Shown here piece by piece: positions 49,571 to 60,640 of a DNA stretch of 64,000 bases. A model generated the notes under the pieces. That model had not been told where the DNA came from. It saw nothing but the letters and a program-made list of their open reading frames with translations, and ran no database searches. The DNA lies in NCBI GenBank assembly GCA_029891345.1, contig CM057009.1, positions 286,946,966-287,010,965 on the forward strand, read 5' to 3'. The stretch comes from Dryococelus australis (lineage: Eukaryota; Arthropoda; Insecta; Phasmatodea; Phasmatidae). The position numbers and the translations under genes are program-made. The stretch's first letter is position 1. Each line of letters starts with the position of its first letter.

Positions 49571-49717
49571 GTTTACTCAATTCCAACTTGTAAAAAAATA
49601 TATGCAAAAATTATTAATATTGTCACATGTCACTATCTTGCATTGCGTGAATGGAGTGTGTATGGAGGAGAAAGTCATACGATACAACGGATACATTTAC
49701 ATGGGCCAGATACCACA
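49571..49717 (+). CDS. Second candidate exon of an unidentified host gene
   Basis: A TTTTATTTCAG acceptor and an ACA/GTAAGT donor enclose exactly 49 codons in phase 0 without a stop. They read VYSIPTCKKIYAKIINIVTC, then HYLALREWSVYGGESHTIQR, then IHLHGPDTT. The acceptor has a good pyrimidine tract. I do not recognise the protein. It sits in the kinesin intron between the start exon and the first motor exon, antisense to that gene, and has the same 0/0 phase as the candidate at 42780-42884. The two may belong to one plus-strand gene, with the smaller one upstream. Open frames in a second phase overlap it, so a chance reading is possible. Confidence 0.4.
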
Positions 49718-49787
49718 GTAAGTCTTTTGCGGCTCGCATTCTCCCAACCTTAAGCAGATGGAATTTCTAATTTAATGACCTAGTGCA

Positions 49788-50311
49788 GCAAACCTTCCAG
49801 ATCAGAGCCAGAATTATTTAAGCCACGACAGGTCTACAAGCCGACAGTTTTTGAAAGTCAGGAGTTTGGACAATTGTGCAACCTTAAGCGACAGAAAATG
49901 AGCCAAAAGAGCAATGAGTGGCGACGGAAGTGACCAGCGGGAGTAAAATCTGTGACTGCGAGCATCAGTGAAGTGAAGAGCGCAACTGCAGGCGAGACTA
50001 TTGGACTTGATGCGTAAGTGTAAAAGACATTTGATATGATGGCAACAGACAGACTGAACGTGTATAAATGGTGAATGTGAGTTAATTGACTATAACCAAA
50101 CAGAGATATTGCAAAGCACTTAAAATAAAGTTGAGATAGACATTAAATATTGCAATCATTGAGAAGTAAAAACCGTATTAGTGGTGATAGATAATATATT
50201 GTTGTAAATAATAGCTGTGTGAATAAATTAAACTCAAATAGAGTTCTTTTATTTTTAATAAGACCTCCATCCCTCACAAACTCTGATACGCTTCTCTGGC
50301 ATCTTTTAACA
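49788..50311 (+). repeat. LTR copy, family L (copy 2 of 4)
   Basis: Blocks shared with the other copies: CCTTCCAGATCA, AAGTGACCAGCGG, CTATTGGACTTGATGC, GATGGCAACAGACAGACTGA, GTGAATAAATTAAAC and a TTTTAACA end at 50311. It has the same orientation as copy 1. No internal retroelement sequence follows, so it is best read as a solo LTR. Its left edge is uncertain. Confidence 0.8.
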
Positions 50312-52095
50312 TTATTATTTCACACTGTTGGCACGTAAAAGTTCTACCATAATTCAAAGGAGTTAGGATGAAAAGTACTTTACCTAACATAATATTCTGC
50401 AACTTTTTGTCATCTTTATATAAAAACGTTTACTGCAATGTGAAAATGGCAGCCAAGTCAAAGTTATGCCTTACATCCTGTAAACTAACTACATGAATAC
50501 AGAAACTGAATGCATACAATGCAACATTTTGTCGCTGGCAAATTACATCAACAGGAGCATTTGCTTTCTTAGCTTGATCGGGGCAAAGCACCACTCAAAA
50601 TTAGGCCTATGTAAAATATGACATAAATTAAAGAGCCAGAGAAACAGTTCAATATAGATTTAATTATGACAATTCATATCCCATCCTCGGTGCACAGTAC
50701 ACACACAAGGCAGAACCTGGACAATGTCATATAATCCACAATTAGTTCTATACTGATATAATAAGAACAAGCACATTGCTGTGAAAATTATGATGGCAGC
50801 AAGGCTATTCCATATGGGAACCCTAATGGCCTCCTACACATGTGGAAATGAATTTCGTATAATACAGTGCAGGTGCAAGTAGAGAAAATGGTAGCTGGCA
50901 CTGCTGGCATATGCGACGATGCATAGCAAACTTCTTAACTCATAGACCGTTCAGTTCATACTTTTGAATGGTGGCAATCACTTCCAACTGAAGCAAATAT
51001 TGTAATACACCATTTTTTATTTCATATGCTAGTCGTATCATGCCACATCCCAATTGCGACATTACGTGATGTGGCTACGGCCAAACACAAGTCAACATAT
51101 TTTTGCACTTTTTGAATCCTTCAAAGAGCAGTGTAGACCCCCAGCCACATATACCCTCTTCCTTTACACTAACTACACATAAATTTTACCTGGGTGTTCA
51201 TTACTAAAAACTGCTTGAAAAACCAGTTATGTATGGACACTGCAAGAATGGTTAAAATATTTATTTAAACCGTAAATTTTAAGATCAGAAAATGAAAAAA
51301 TATAAAATAAAAAACTACAAATTATGATACAAACAATTAACTAATGAATCCCTTATAAATAAAAAGATAAAAATTAATTATTAAATATGAACTTTCTTTA
51401 GCATAACCAAGGTATGTACTTGCATCATTACAATGTGACCAAATAAAAAAATACGATATAGTATATTCCCACAAACGTTATGCATGTAGCACATTTATTA
51501 CTGTGTATATTATTTCTTTACCAGACTCAACGCGGGTAACCATAATACAATGGACTCAAGTGTTGCTACAATCAGGTACTCAAAATTAACTGTCTTTCTA
51601 GAAGTAAGCCCTACCGATACTTAGCAATTCATTACATGTGTCATCACAAACACAATAACTGAAAATGGCAAGAAAAAAATTGTTTAGTGACCTATCTGTT
51701 TGATGAAGTTTTACGTAAGTTTGTTTACAATATAAAATACAGGTTTTGAACAGTTAACATAAGCAGACATTACAAACCACGTAGAGGAAAAACAGTGCTG
51801 GGCAAAATAAAATTTATTTTATTAATGTTAGATACTTGATGCTCATCTCATTGTTTAGGTTATTTTAATGCTAGCAAATTAGGCTAATTATTAAAGTTAA
51901 GAATTTTAAGTATTTTTAGAGTTATTGGTAAAAAAATAACATTTTTATTTTATAACGGCAGAGGTAGGGTGTACTGTTTCTGAAAACACAAAATATTTAA
52001 AAATATGTAAAATTCCCTAATATATTCTCTTAATGCATGACTAAAGGAAAACATTAACAGAAAAATAATAACCATTTTCAGAAATTTAAACTCAC
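50312..52095. other. Kinesin intron, no gene seen
   Basis: AT-rich, without repeat family matches or conserved readings. The part at 50900-51240 is slightly more balanced but has no signals. Confidence 0.5.
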
Positions 52096-52150
52096 CAAAT
52101 ATTTGGGCGATTTCTCCATTGTAGAACTTACTTATGCATACAGCTGCCAC
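52096..52150 (-). CDS. KIF3B: Kinesin-2 motor subunit, proposed start exon
   Basis: Minus strand: an ACATTTAG acceptor (ending 52151), 31 bases of leader with an in-frame TAA, then ATG at 52119-52117 in a strong context (ACAATGG), and the eight codons MEKSPKYL before a GTGAGT donor (52095-52090). The coding part ends in phase 0. It joins in phase 0 to the exon at 49112 to give MEKSPKYLLRRSLGNEAVQV. The 17 or so residues before the first motor strand agree with the short leader of KIF3B-type proteins. The exon is short and has no family signature of its own, so the support is phase, splice sites and start context. It begins at an acceptor, so a non-coding first exon and the promoter should lie to the right. 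Confidence 0.6.
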
Positions 52151-53013
52151 CTAAATGTAAAAATAAGAGAAAACATTTTAAAATAAAATTTAAGAACAAC
52201 ATTTTTATGACTAAAAAACACACATTTTCTGCAGATTTTTAAATCCTGCTTCTATAATGTCTCTGCAAGTAAACCACAGAATACAGACAAGAACAGGATA
52301 AATTGTGGTATAAAAACTTTTTGCAAGATAAAGCATCAGCTTTATAAACTATTTTAAAATTAATAACTATGGGCATGCCAGTAAATAGGGGACATGCCAG
52401 TAAATTGCTATACATTTGCAATCTCACCAAAAAATCTTATCGATTTCAGTTCAGAAATGAGTTGTGAAATAACTGCCATCTGTGGATAATGGTTTGAGAC
52501 AAATTATAATCTACACTATAACATGGTTTGGCTGCTAGTGAGGGGGGGGATATGTCTGATTTGAGAGAAACGCCTGATGCATCACAATAAATTTAGTAAA
52601 GATGTTAAAGATTTTCCCAAGGGCACAAGCTCATGTAAAGCACAGATAAGCACATGATCTGGATCCTGTGTTTAGACATATGGAGGGACCACTAACACAG
52701 AATGAATGCTATTTGTTAGCACTTTGCAGTTACTTAACTTTGTTAGCACAATTGGAAAAAAGCATTATACATAGCTGAAATCAAACCCAATAAAACATAT
52801 GAGCTAATGTTAATATGTCTCCACAAAAGTTATTTTGGGAAAAACTTTCACTATCAAAATTCAGTAATGCAACATTAAAACTATTCTTGGAAAATTTGGA
52901 AACAACTTAGTTTTAAATAACCTATTGTAACATGAAAAATTTCTATTCTTGAAAACACATAAATATATATTTCTAGAATTCAGCATGTTCAGCATTGAAT
53001 TTAATTCAAATAC
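52151..53013. other. Upstream intron or flank of the kinesin gene
   Basis: AT-rich with no recognised element. It presumably belongs to an intron in the 5' untranslated region. Confidence 0.45.
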
Positions 53014-53724
53014 TGTTACAAGCCACAGAGAGGATGTATCACACATCATGAGGTATGGAAGCCTTAATAAAAATAAAGTACATCAATTTAATTTTTAATT
53101 TATTTATAATGCCATAACAATACACTGTTATTATAAAGAACATTACACTACCTATATCTTCTATTAACATCTGATATTCTCAGTGAAAATAACATTTAAT
53201 GTTAATCTCAACACTAATTAAAATCCTTAACTCTGTATTTATATTGGTTACAGTCACTTACTTCTCACTTATCAATTACGCATATTCAACTAAACTTAAA
53301 CTGTCCACTGCCATCATTCCAAATGTCTGTAACTCATGCATCCAGTTCAATAGTACTGTCCATCAGTCTTTTGCTCTAATGTACCAATGCTCACAGTCCA
53401 CAGACTTCAATCTTGCTGGTCATTGTTGTGGCTTATATAGAACAGCTGGCCCAATCTAGAAGGTTCCACATAATCTAAGTGTCACGAGGGAGGCGAGGGC
53501 AATGAACAAAAAAGTCTAGCAATGAAAACCCAAGTAATTCAACCCCTCAAGGTGGCTAAAGTTATTACTATGGAGGAGGGAGATGGGCTATGCACCCCTA
53601 AAACAAGACGCTTCATTTGAATTAATTCAAATAAATTGGAAAATACATGAGAATTAACAACAAACTAGTGGGTGATGTTTAGTTAATAAAAGATTTAAAA
53701 CTTCAGAAAGTTTAATTTGTAACA
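53014..53724 (-). repeat. LTR copy, family L (copy 3 of 4), full length
   Basis: On the plus strand it begins TGTTACAAGCC and ends TTTGTAACA, giving a 711-bp LTR in minus orientation. It carries TATATAAGCC (TATA-like), GACCAGCAAGATTGAAG, GAACTGGATGCATGAG, GATGGCAGTGGACAG, CATTAAATGTT and TAAATAAATTA, all in family order. No target duplication is obvious and no internal region adjoins. It is a solo LTR upstream of the kinesin start exon and inverted relative to copies 1 and 2. Confidence 0.82.
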
Positions 53725-54119
53725 TCATCCCCCTTCGTTATCACGTTAGGTTATGAGTTTTACTGTATTGCATTTTTTTTTTTTACAAAGAATCTCACTT
53801 AATTTTGTAGCGTACTTTCAAGGACACACACGTTGCCTTTCTGTAGTAGATCCTAATGTAAACCCTACTTTTATAAATACATTTGCCACCCCCACCCCTC
53901 CAAAAAATGTTAACTGTCACTCACACAGATGATGATAAAAATAATTTTCAACGTACTTTAAAAGTTAAACACAATCCTTATGAATAAAAGGAATTGCCTA
54001 AGTGAATGTATTATGATAGCATCATTCAGGAAAGACCACGTGGAACATTATTAAATGACTAACATTCTATTACGGCAAAAAAATTTCAACACAAGCATCA
54101 CTACTGAAGAAATGGAATC
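53725..54119. other. Stretch with no gene seen
   Basis: AT-rich with short homopolymer runs. Confidence 0.45.
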
Positions 54120-54345
54120 TGTGGTGATGTAGTACTCAAACTACTTGCCTCCCACTAAGGCAAACAGGGGTTAAACCCCCAGGTATTCTGCATGTGGGAA
54201 TAGTGGTGGACATTGCAGTTGGCCGGCAGGTTTTCTCGGAACACCCCCATTTCCCCCGCTGGCACTTAAGATCTAGATGACACGTGCAGACAAAACCTCT
54301 CAACTCCATTACTGAAGAAAAGAAAATGCAGACAGATGGTCCTTC
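54120..54345 (+). mobile_element. tRNA-derived SINE
   Basis: The head reads AGTACTCAAACTACTTGCCT, then CCCACTAAGGCAAACAGG, with a degenerate B-box GGGGTTAAACCCC (54167-54179). The body has GCATGTGGGAATAGTGGTGG and GGCAGGTTTTCTCGGAACAC, then CCCCATTTCCCCCGC. I have seen similar bodies in arthropod SINEs. The CTCCCACxAAGGCxAxC part also appears in the SINE at 28301-28590 (there CTCCCACCAAGGCGATC), so the two heads are probably related. The tail is not sharp. Confidence 0.65.
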
Positions 54346-54593
54346 CAAAGTTGATAGTATTTTTTAATGCACTTTCTTTCTAGTGCTGATCCCAAAGTAG
54401 ACAATGTTATTTTACCTGCAGATATTTCACAAATCCTTTCACATTTTCATATGTTTAATGAAATAACGAGTAAATTGTTTTAAAAAGTGTAACATAGTCA
54501 TAAACCCAACACACTATTGCTCCAGTTTCATACTTGTGTGATCTGGGTTCAGGTCACAGTGGGGTCACATACGGAGTTTTGGTTACGTAAAAT

Positions 54594-55292
54594 ATGAACA
54601 TACTCCATTGCTACACTATGATGTCATAGAAGACAAGTTTGAGACATGAGATAAAGACGAAAAATGAGCAAAGAGTGGCTGCAATCAAAATATATAAATA
54701 AAACATAATAAATCCCACAGTGAATTTTGTCATATTTATAACAAAATATAAAATTACAAGATGAATTATAAAAGTAACAAAAATGAAGAACTAAAGACAA
54801 CAATGACAACACAGACGAACAAGGCAACCTTATGATTCCAGTTTTCACCATTAGTCCGCCTGAAGACAGGAGCAGATGTCAGCTCCAGAAACGTAATGTC
54901 TAAGAAAACCTAATGTGTTCTTCTGTGTCATCATCATTGTGTTTGTACAAAATGTTGTCTTTGTCTCAGTGTTTGTCTGCGCTGTATCAGTTGTATTGTC
55001 CTTGGTTTTTACACTTTTCCTGTTTGATTGAAATCAACTGTTCATCTGTACATCATTGTTGTGTTGTCTTTGGTTTTATCAGTTTTTATTTGATCATTTG
55101 TCCTGTTATTGTATTTTATGTATTTCTATTTTGCTATACATCTGACAAAATTCCTTGTGGGATTTATTATACATTTTATTTATATATTCTGACTCAGCCA
55201 CTCGTCTCATTTTTCATCTTTTGTCTCATGTCTCAGACTTGGTTTTCTGTGATGAGACAGTGTAGCAATGGAGCATGTTTAAAATATTTCAC
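54594..55292. repeat. Long inverted repeat, arms of about 240 bp
   Basis: The left arm (about 54594-54830) and the reverse complement of the right arm (about 55060-55292) share CTCCATTGCTACACT, GAGACATGAGA, ATATATAAATAAAA, AATAAATCCCACA, AATTTTGTCA and AAAGACAACA, with many small differences. The 230-base middle holds a hammerhead-like motif (54858-54905). There is no coding sequence. It could be two opposed ends of one retroelement, as at 46.1-46.5 kb, or a foldback element. Confidence 0.8.
54855..54905 (+). ncRNA. Second hammerhead-ribozyme-like motif
   Basis: CTGAAGA (54860-54866, allowed by the core CUGANGA) is followed by a stem GGAGC/GCTCC with loop AGATGTCA. Then come GAAAC (54888-54892) and, after five bases, GTC (54898-54900), the preferred cleavage triplet, so A-C may pair with G-T as a tiny helix III. 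One or two unpaired bases lie between the core and helix II, which weakens the case. Helix I pairing is not clear. The motif sits in the middle of a long inverted repeat. Confidence 0.45.
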
Positions 55293-55514
55293 ATCATTCA
55301 CCCCCATCGCAAGAATCTTCCAAACAACTCGCCCAAAGTTTTGTGAATGAAAAAAGCAGGTGTATTGACTTTAGCCAGTGTATTTTCTAAGGATACTTCC
55401 ATTTCTCCTACACTTGCATTCCACTGCCACTTCATTGTAAGGTCTCATTGCATGGACGTGTCTGGGATGACAAGCACCAGTAGATGATATCTCAAAGGCC
55501 AGTCACTGAGGTGG
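55293..55514. other. Short stretch with no gene seen
   Basis: Junction between the inverted repeat and the LTR element to its right. Confidence 0.4.
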
Positions 55515-55840
55515 TGTTACTGTGCCCAAAGCACCACCTCTCTCCACACACACACACTTATTAATTATATTTTTAAAAATTACTAAAAGTCAGTAGGCTT
55601 AGCCAAGTTCTTTAGAGTGCGGAGGTCTTAATTAAATAAAAGAGTTAATAAAAATTTTCTAATTTATTTACAAACACTACAAAGAAAATATTCTTGACAT
55701 AATAGCTCACAACAAATGGTTATCACTTGATATATACAGTAAACCAATTTAACTGATACAACTTACAATTGCCTCAAAGAAATTAATGCAACCATATAGC
55801 TAAAATCAGTCGTAATAAACAGTGAAAAAATACCTTTTTA
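55515..55840 (-). repeat. Partial LTR of the 55.5-58.7 kb element
   Basis: Matches the distal third of the full LTR (57896-58155). Homology ends at AAACAGTG (about 55825). The next 400 bases (55841-56240) do not match the rest of the LTR or any other part of the window. Confidence 0.75.
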
Positions 55841-57895
55841 ATAACTTTACAAATTACATGTACATATAGTATATTTTGTAAGTTTTTAAATGGCACTAAT
55901 GGCTGCCATTATCCACTTGTATGTAAAAATCTGAACTAATGTTTTTTTTTTCTTTCACCTTGATGGGATAACATAGGAACAAATTTTTATCAAAATCAAA
56001 AATGGTGCAGCTTCAGTCCCTTGATGATTTCACATGGAATGACCCCGGACATGTCTCATTGCCTCGCCTGCGTTAACTGCGGGGCAACTTCTTAGGGGAT
56101 CCAACTCTAGTATAACTGTTCATACCACTATATAAATATTTTTCTTCATTTCTTCATATATGGTGTTGCCAGCAGTTTTGAAGGGACTGTGTCAGATAAA
56201 CATTTCTGTGACTGCCAGATCTAGTTGGTGATGATCATGACCTTTGGCCCATTCCTCAATGACTAGCCTTGGGTGGCACCAATGGACACCAGGCTCAGAA
56301 GTGTCCCTCCTTTCCAGAGTTCCAACATTCTCACAGCCTCCATTGATTCGGGACAGGTGTTGCTGCCTCTACTGAGTTCAGAAGTTCACATACCATTTCC
56401 AGTCTCCTTAACCAGCTCTCGGTCATACTTGCGTCTGGCTGTCGAACCCTGCAGTTTCTTTACGGGCATTGGACTCTCAAATGTCCTGTTCTGTTACACT
56501 CCCAACATTCCTGACACTTGGATGAACAAAAGCGCGACTCCCTAACACAGACTTTGGCAGCAATGTCTGTCACTGTGGACTCCAACTTTGTCAAGAAGCC
56601 CAGGATGATATGGGTAGCTGCCTGTATTGTATGTCAGGTCGCCAACTCCTGCTTCGCCGATTACACCTCCAATGTTTGATCCAAGGCATACTGTGTGCTG
56701 ACGCCCAAGCATACAGCTCAGTGCACATCTGCAATAGGATCCACAAAAAAAAGTCAACTGCGAATACGTTGCATGCCTCCTTGAAGTGCCCGTCCAGAGA
56801 CATTTGGGAGATTTGCTTAATGTCCTGCCACAGCTCCTGCAGTGGTTCTCCTGGTCGCAACTTCCTAGTTGGGCATGGTGGTTATATCACATGTGTCGGT
56901 TGCCGAATCGCAGCTCCAAGACCAACATCATTGTGGAGTACTCGAATCAATTTTTTTCTGGCAGGAACTGCAATATGCTTAATGCAGATCACATCAATAC
57001 AGCTGCTAATTAGTACGACTGCTGCTTGTCGACCCAGCCATTCAGGATTGCTATGGTCTTGAACTGGTGCTAGTATTCACAACAAGGTGTCTGTTCATCA
57101 TAAAGGGCAGGCTTTATTGTGATGCCGTTGCCCACACCTGACTGAGACACACACATACACTACAGGATTGCTGGGTTTCTCCTAGGATAGCTGTACTGAC
57201 AGAACCATTACCTTCTCTTTGCTGCCTACATTTGTCAGCTTAGTGGGGTCAATCTCAGCTCCACCTCAGCCACTGAATGTCTTCTTCCCAGTTTCTGCAG
57301 GAATTCCTGCCATTCCTTCTTGAGGGTGCTTACTTCCCATTTTATTTTCTGCTTACCACTGTCCACTCTCTCGTTTACACTGTCCATTCTTTCACAAACA
57401 CTTTCTAGTTTCGTGTCTACAACTTTGTTAACATTGTCAGTCTTCTTGTCAAAATTTTCAACCACAACACTAATTTCTTACATTTTCCTATTTGCATGTT
57501 CATTCACACTGTAAATTTTCCTGTTCACTACTTCAATAACATTGTCTATTTTATTATCGACCAGTTCACTGACGCTACTAATTTGAATATTTACATTTTC
57601 AACACTATCCACAAAATTATTTATTTGGCTATTTACTAAATTCCTAACATTACTTTTTTGACAATTTACATTATCTATTTTTTTATTTATTTACCCACAC
57701 AATCACTCAAAGCATGCAGTGCTTCCATATCTGCTGCCATTTCAAAAATTTCTTAATTCCTGGACCTATTACTAAAGCTATTATTATATTTACAAAATTT
57801 ATGATACTGTCAGTAAATATCCTACTGTCAACATAACTACAATTATTTTATTTATTTATTGTAATAAAATGCCTTCATCCTATTTCTGACACCAG

Positions 57896-58727
57896 TGTTA
57901 CAATTTTCCTCAAATTCAATGGACATAGCCAGGTTCCTTAAAGGATGGATGTCTCAATTAAATAAAAGAGTTGATAAATATTCCTAATTTACCTACACAC
58001 ACTACAAAGACAATACTCTTGAATTAATAACTCATAATAAATGGCTATCATTTACTATTTACAATTAATTTAATTGATACAATTTTTAATCACCTCAAAG
58101 AAATGAATGATATTAGATAGCTAAAATGAGTCGTAATAAACAGTGCATCAAAACCTTTTGAATTAGTCTCCAGATTAATATAGCCACATTTCACAGGCTC
58201 TAATATTTACAATAAAGTCTATATCACATATTAACACAGTCCCACCTTAATTCAGTCAACATTCCACCAGTCGATAATGTCCTGGAGTGCTCTGAGCAAC
58301 CCCATTTACAGTAGCCCTCTACTCGTCAGGTAGCACGCTTTCTCAGCCATGAACACAGCACAAACACTTAGCGGCCGCCATCTCGCAACCTTTGCAGTTG
58401 TCCGCCCTCTCTATTGATGTCCTGCGCTGCACTAGACTTTGCCCGATTGCTGCACTTCAGCCATAGGCTACCCTCCAGCTGCAGTGGTATTTATAGTATT
58501 GTCGGCCATAGCCCAGAGATTTCTCAAAATGCCACCCAACGCCAATGGAAATATTACCAAAAAATTCTTGTTCATTCTGTCACATTATCAACTTCTCCAG
58601 CAAGGGGAGGGAGGTGTTGGGATACCAGCCAGGTCAGCTGCCAATCATCCCCCTGGCTGCTAGGTGACAGGGCAATCAACGGTTCTGACTAGTGAGATGG
58701 TAGAGTCAAGGTGATTCACCCCTTACA
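57896..58727 (-). repeat. Full LTR of the 55.5-58.7 kb element
   Basis: On the plus strand it starts TGTTACAATTTTCC and ends CACCCCTTACA, with perfect TG/CA ends. It matches 55560-55840 over AATTAAATAAAAGAGTT, CTAAAATSAGTCGTAATAAA and neighbouring blocks. The GC-rich part at 58260-58700 has a TATA-like TATTTATAGTATTG on the plus strand near 58489. Confidence 0.85.
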
Positions 58728-59283
58728 AATCTGGACCACACATAGCCAGGTAACACAGAGATAACTTCCACGTGTAACAATAAGTTCAATCACTTGCTGA
58801 AATCTCGACTTTTCTAAACTCTTTAACTTCTTTCCCATTTTGCATTAAGTCATGTCTTGCAAAACTAACACACAATAATGTTGTTGTGAACCTTCCGCCA
58901 AGATACGAGTTGTCTCCCTAGTCTTGTGTCAATAAAGAAACTAGGAATGTCAATGATACAGCAAATAAAGTTTATGAATATTTTAGAAATGTGGATTCTA
59001 AGTTGTCTTGGGATAATCATATTAAAATGTGTGCCAAATTATCTAGGGTACTTTATCTTCTAAAATAACTTAACAGAACGGTGGCAGATTCCTACTTAGC
59101 TATGGTGTATCATGCTTTATTTCATAGTCACATAAAATATGGCTTCATACTTTAGGGTCATACACCCAATGTTGTACATTTCCTGCTTTTACAGAATAAG
59201 GATGTTAGAATAATAACTTCCATATGGTATTTGTATCACTGTCTCTTTTTATCAAATTAGGCAGTATCACAATTGTTAGTCAA
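58728..59283. other. AT-rich stretch with a possible LINE remnant
   Basis: The plus strand at 58985-59180 gives hints of a decayed LINE reverse transcriptase C-terminal part (WDNHIKMCAKLSRVLYLLK, then LAMVYHALFHSHIKYG, then ILLGHTPN). The usual family form is SW..HI....KL....ALRKL, then Y.ALF.SHLRYGI..WG. I think this is real LINE debris, but it is too short to classify. Confidence 0.5.
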
Positions 59284-59654
59284 TATGTCTTTCACTCACG
59301 CGTCTAGTCCAATAGTCCAGCCTGCCAGCCACACTCTTCAATGCTTAATACTCACAGCTGCAGATTTCACTTCCGCTGGTCACTTCTCTCGCGGCTCATC
59401 TTCTATCGCTCAGAACTCAGCCACTCATTCACTGATAAACTCACTCTACTAATCAACACCTCGGCTCGGAGGCTTGTCACACTTTTATATTGTTCCCTCT
59501 GACCATCTGGAAGGCTCAACACACCCTGAGTAACACTGAGAGAATTATGTCAGTAATCCAGAGCATTCTTTAGATAAATGCAGAAATCAATACAATCACG
59601 GTCAGCAGCATGTGCCGTAAAAAGGACTACCATATCTGCTCCCTTTCTGTAACA
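59284..59654 (-). repeat. LTR copy, family L (copy 4 of 4), truncated
   Basis: On the minus strand it starts TGTTACAGAAAGGGAG at 59654 and contains GCCTTCCAGATGGTC, the TATA box CAATATAAAAGTGTG, AAGTGACCAGCGGAAG and CTATTGGACTAGACGCGTGA. It stops after GAAAGACAT, so the distal third is missing. It gives the best view of the family's upstream half. Confidence 0.8.
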
Positions 59655-59800
59655 GATACGCGGCCACCAGCCTATTGCTCACCTGTTCATTCAAAACAAT
59701 CCTTTGAGTTGCTGCTGCCGCTATCGTATAACTGCTGTCCTTTACTTCCACTCGCTCATGCAAGATGCGAAGCAGTAAGCGTATAACAGTATATTACAAG
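59655..59800. other. Short flank
   Basis: No feature recognised. Confidence 0.3.
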
Positions 59801-60640
59801 AAATAGAAAGAAAGAAGTTCAAGAAATGAAACGATGTCATCGTTGAAGCAGCTAAACTGGTTTATGAAAACTATGAATATAGCACAATTTTCCCTTGTAA
59901 AAATGATTTTGTTATAATTCATCTGGAAGTTGAGGGCAAAGTTCACAAGCCGAAGTGGCTGATGTTATGCAATATGAAAGAGCTGTATATTGAGTTTGTG
60001 AAAGTGAATCCAGCATAGAAAATATGATTTTCCACATTTCCAAGACTAAGTCCAAAGTGGCGTGTACTTGTTGCTGGTTCACATGGTACACTTGCAGTTT
60101 GTGTCTGTGCCATTTTTGAGAATGTTAAGTTAATATTCCATGGTGCCAAACTTAGTGTCACTCGTAAAGAACTGCTTGACAGTATGGTATGTGATATGAG
60201 CACAGTGAATAATGTATGTTTAGCAAGTGTGACAAGTGTCCTGGTGGATGTGTCTTACAGAAGTTACTGCAGAACTTCAGCAACAATGATTTCGAAGTAC
60301 AGTACCTGTGGTCAGTTGTCACCAACTGTGGGTGACAACTGACAATAGATGTAATTTGCTTTCAATAGTACAACCCCATGAAGAGTTTGTTGAAAGCTTA
60401 GTGGACATATTACAAAATCTAAAGAAAAACATTTCATTGCAAAGCATCAAGTTCAGTATTTAAAAAAATGGAAAGATGAACTTAGTTGTATTGAATGTGT
60501 GTTTATAGGAGATTTTTCAGAAAACTACACATGTTTGTTGTATAAGAAAAAATACGAAGTCACCATTGGGTAAACAAAAAGCCACATTAATCCATTTGTG
60601 GTATATTTCTTAGAAAGTGATAAAATAACAAGAAGTATTT
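59801..60640 (+). pseudogene. Transposase-like gene fragment, N-terminal and middle part
   Basis: Plus-strand blocks in family order: FVIIHLEVEGKVHKPKWLML, CNMKELYIEFVKVNPA, FSTFPRLSPKWRVLVAGSHG and TLAVCVCAIFENVKL. The known multicopy form is KIGFSKFxxLRPKxCVLAGxSGTHSVCVCxxHQNVKL. Then come a cysteine pair region, EVQYLWSVV and, after a frame change, HFIAKHQVQYLKKWKDEL with VFIGDFSENYTCLLYKKKYE. GDFSENY is the family's likely catalytic-acid block. Several stops and frame changes show that it is dead. The rest of the gene is not here. Related sequence begins again at 61604. Confidence 0.72.

Larger units (their letters stand above)
55515..58727 (-). mobile_element. Short Gypsy-type LTR element fossil with gag only
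   Basis: The minus-strand element has a full LTR at 57896-58727 and a partial partner at 55515-55840. Just inside the full LTR is TGGTGTCAGAA, a plausible primer-binding site. A gag-like coding region runs from about 57840 down to 56430. It has a predicted coiled coil (VDTKLESVCERMDSVNERVD), then RPGEPLQELWQDIKQIS, as in Gypsy gag proteins, and a zinc knuckle CWECNRTGHLRVQCP (about 56512-56468). Reverse transcriptase and integrase are missing. The gag is broken in several places and the left LTR is incomplete. It is an old, non-autonomous remnant. Confidence 0.8.

Noticed and set aside
54913-55350. A 145-codon hydrophobic open frame that might look like a membrane protein
   Set aside because: It lies across the loop and right arm of the long inverted repeat. 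The hydrophobic look comes from T-rich DNA.
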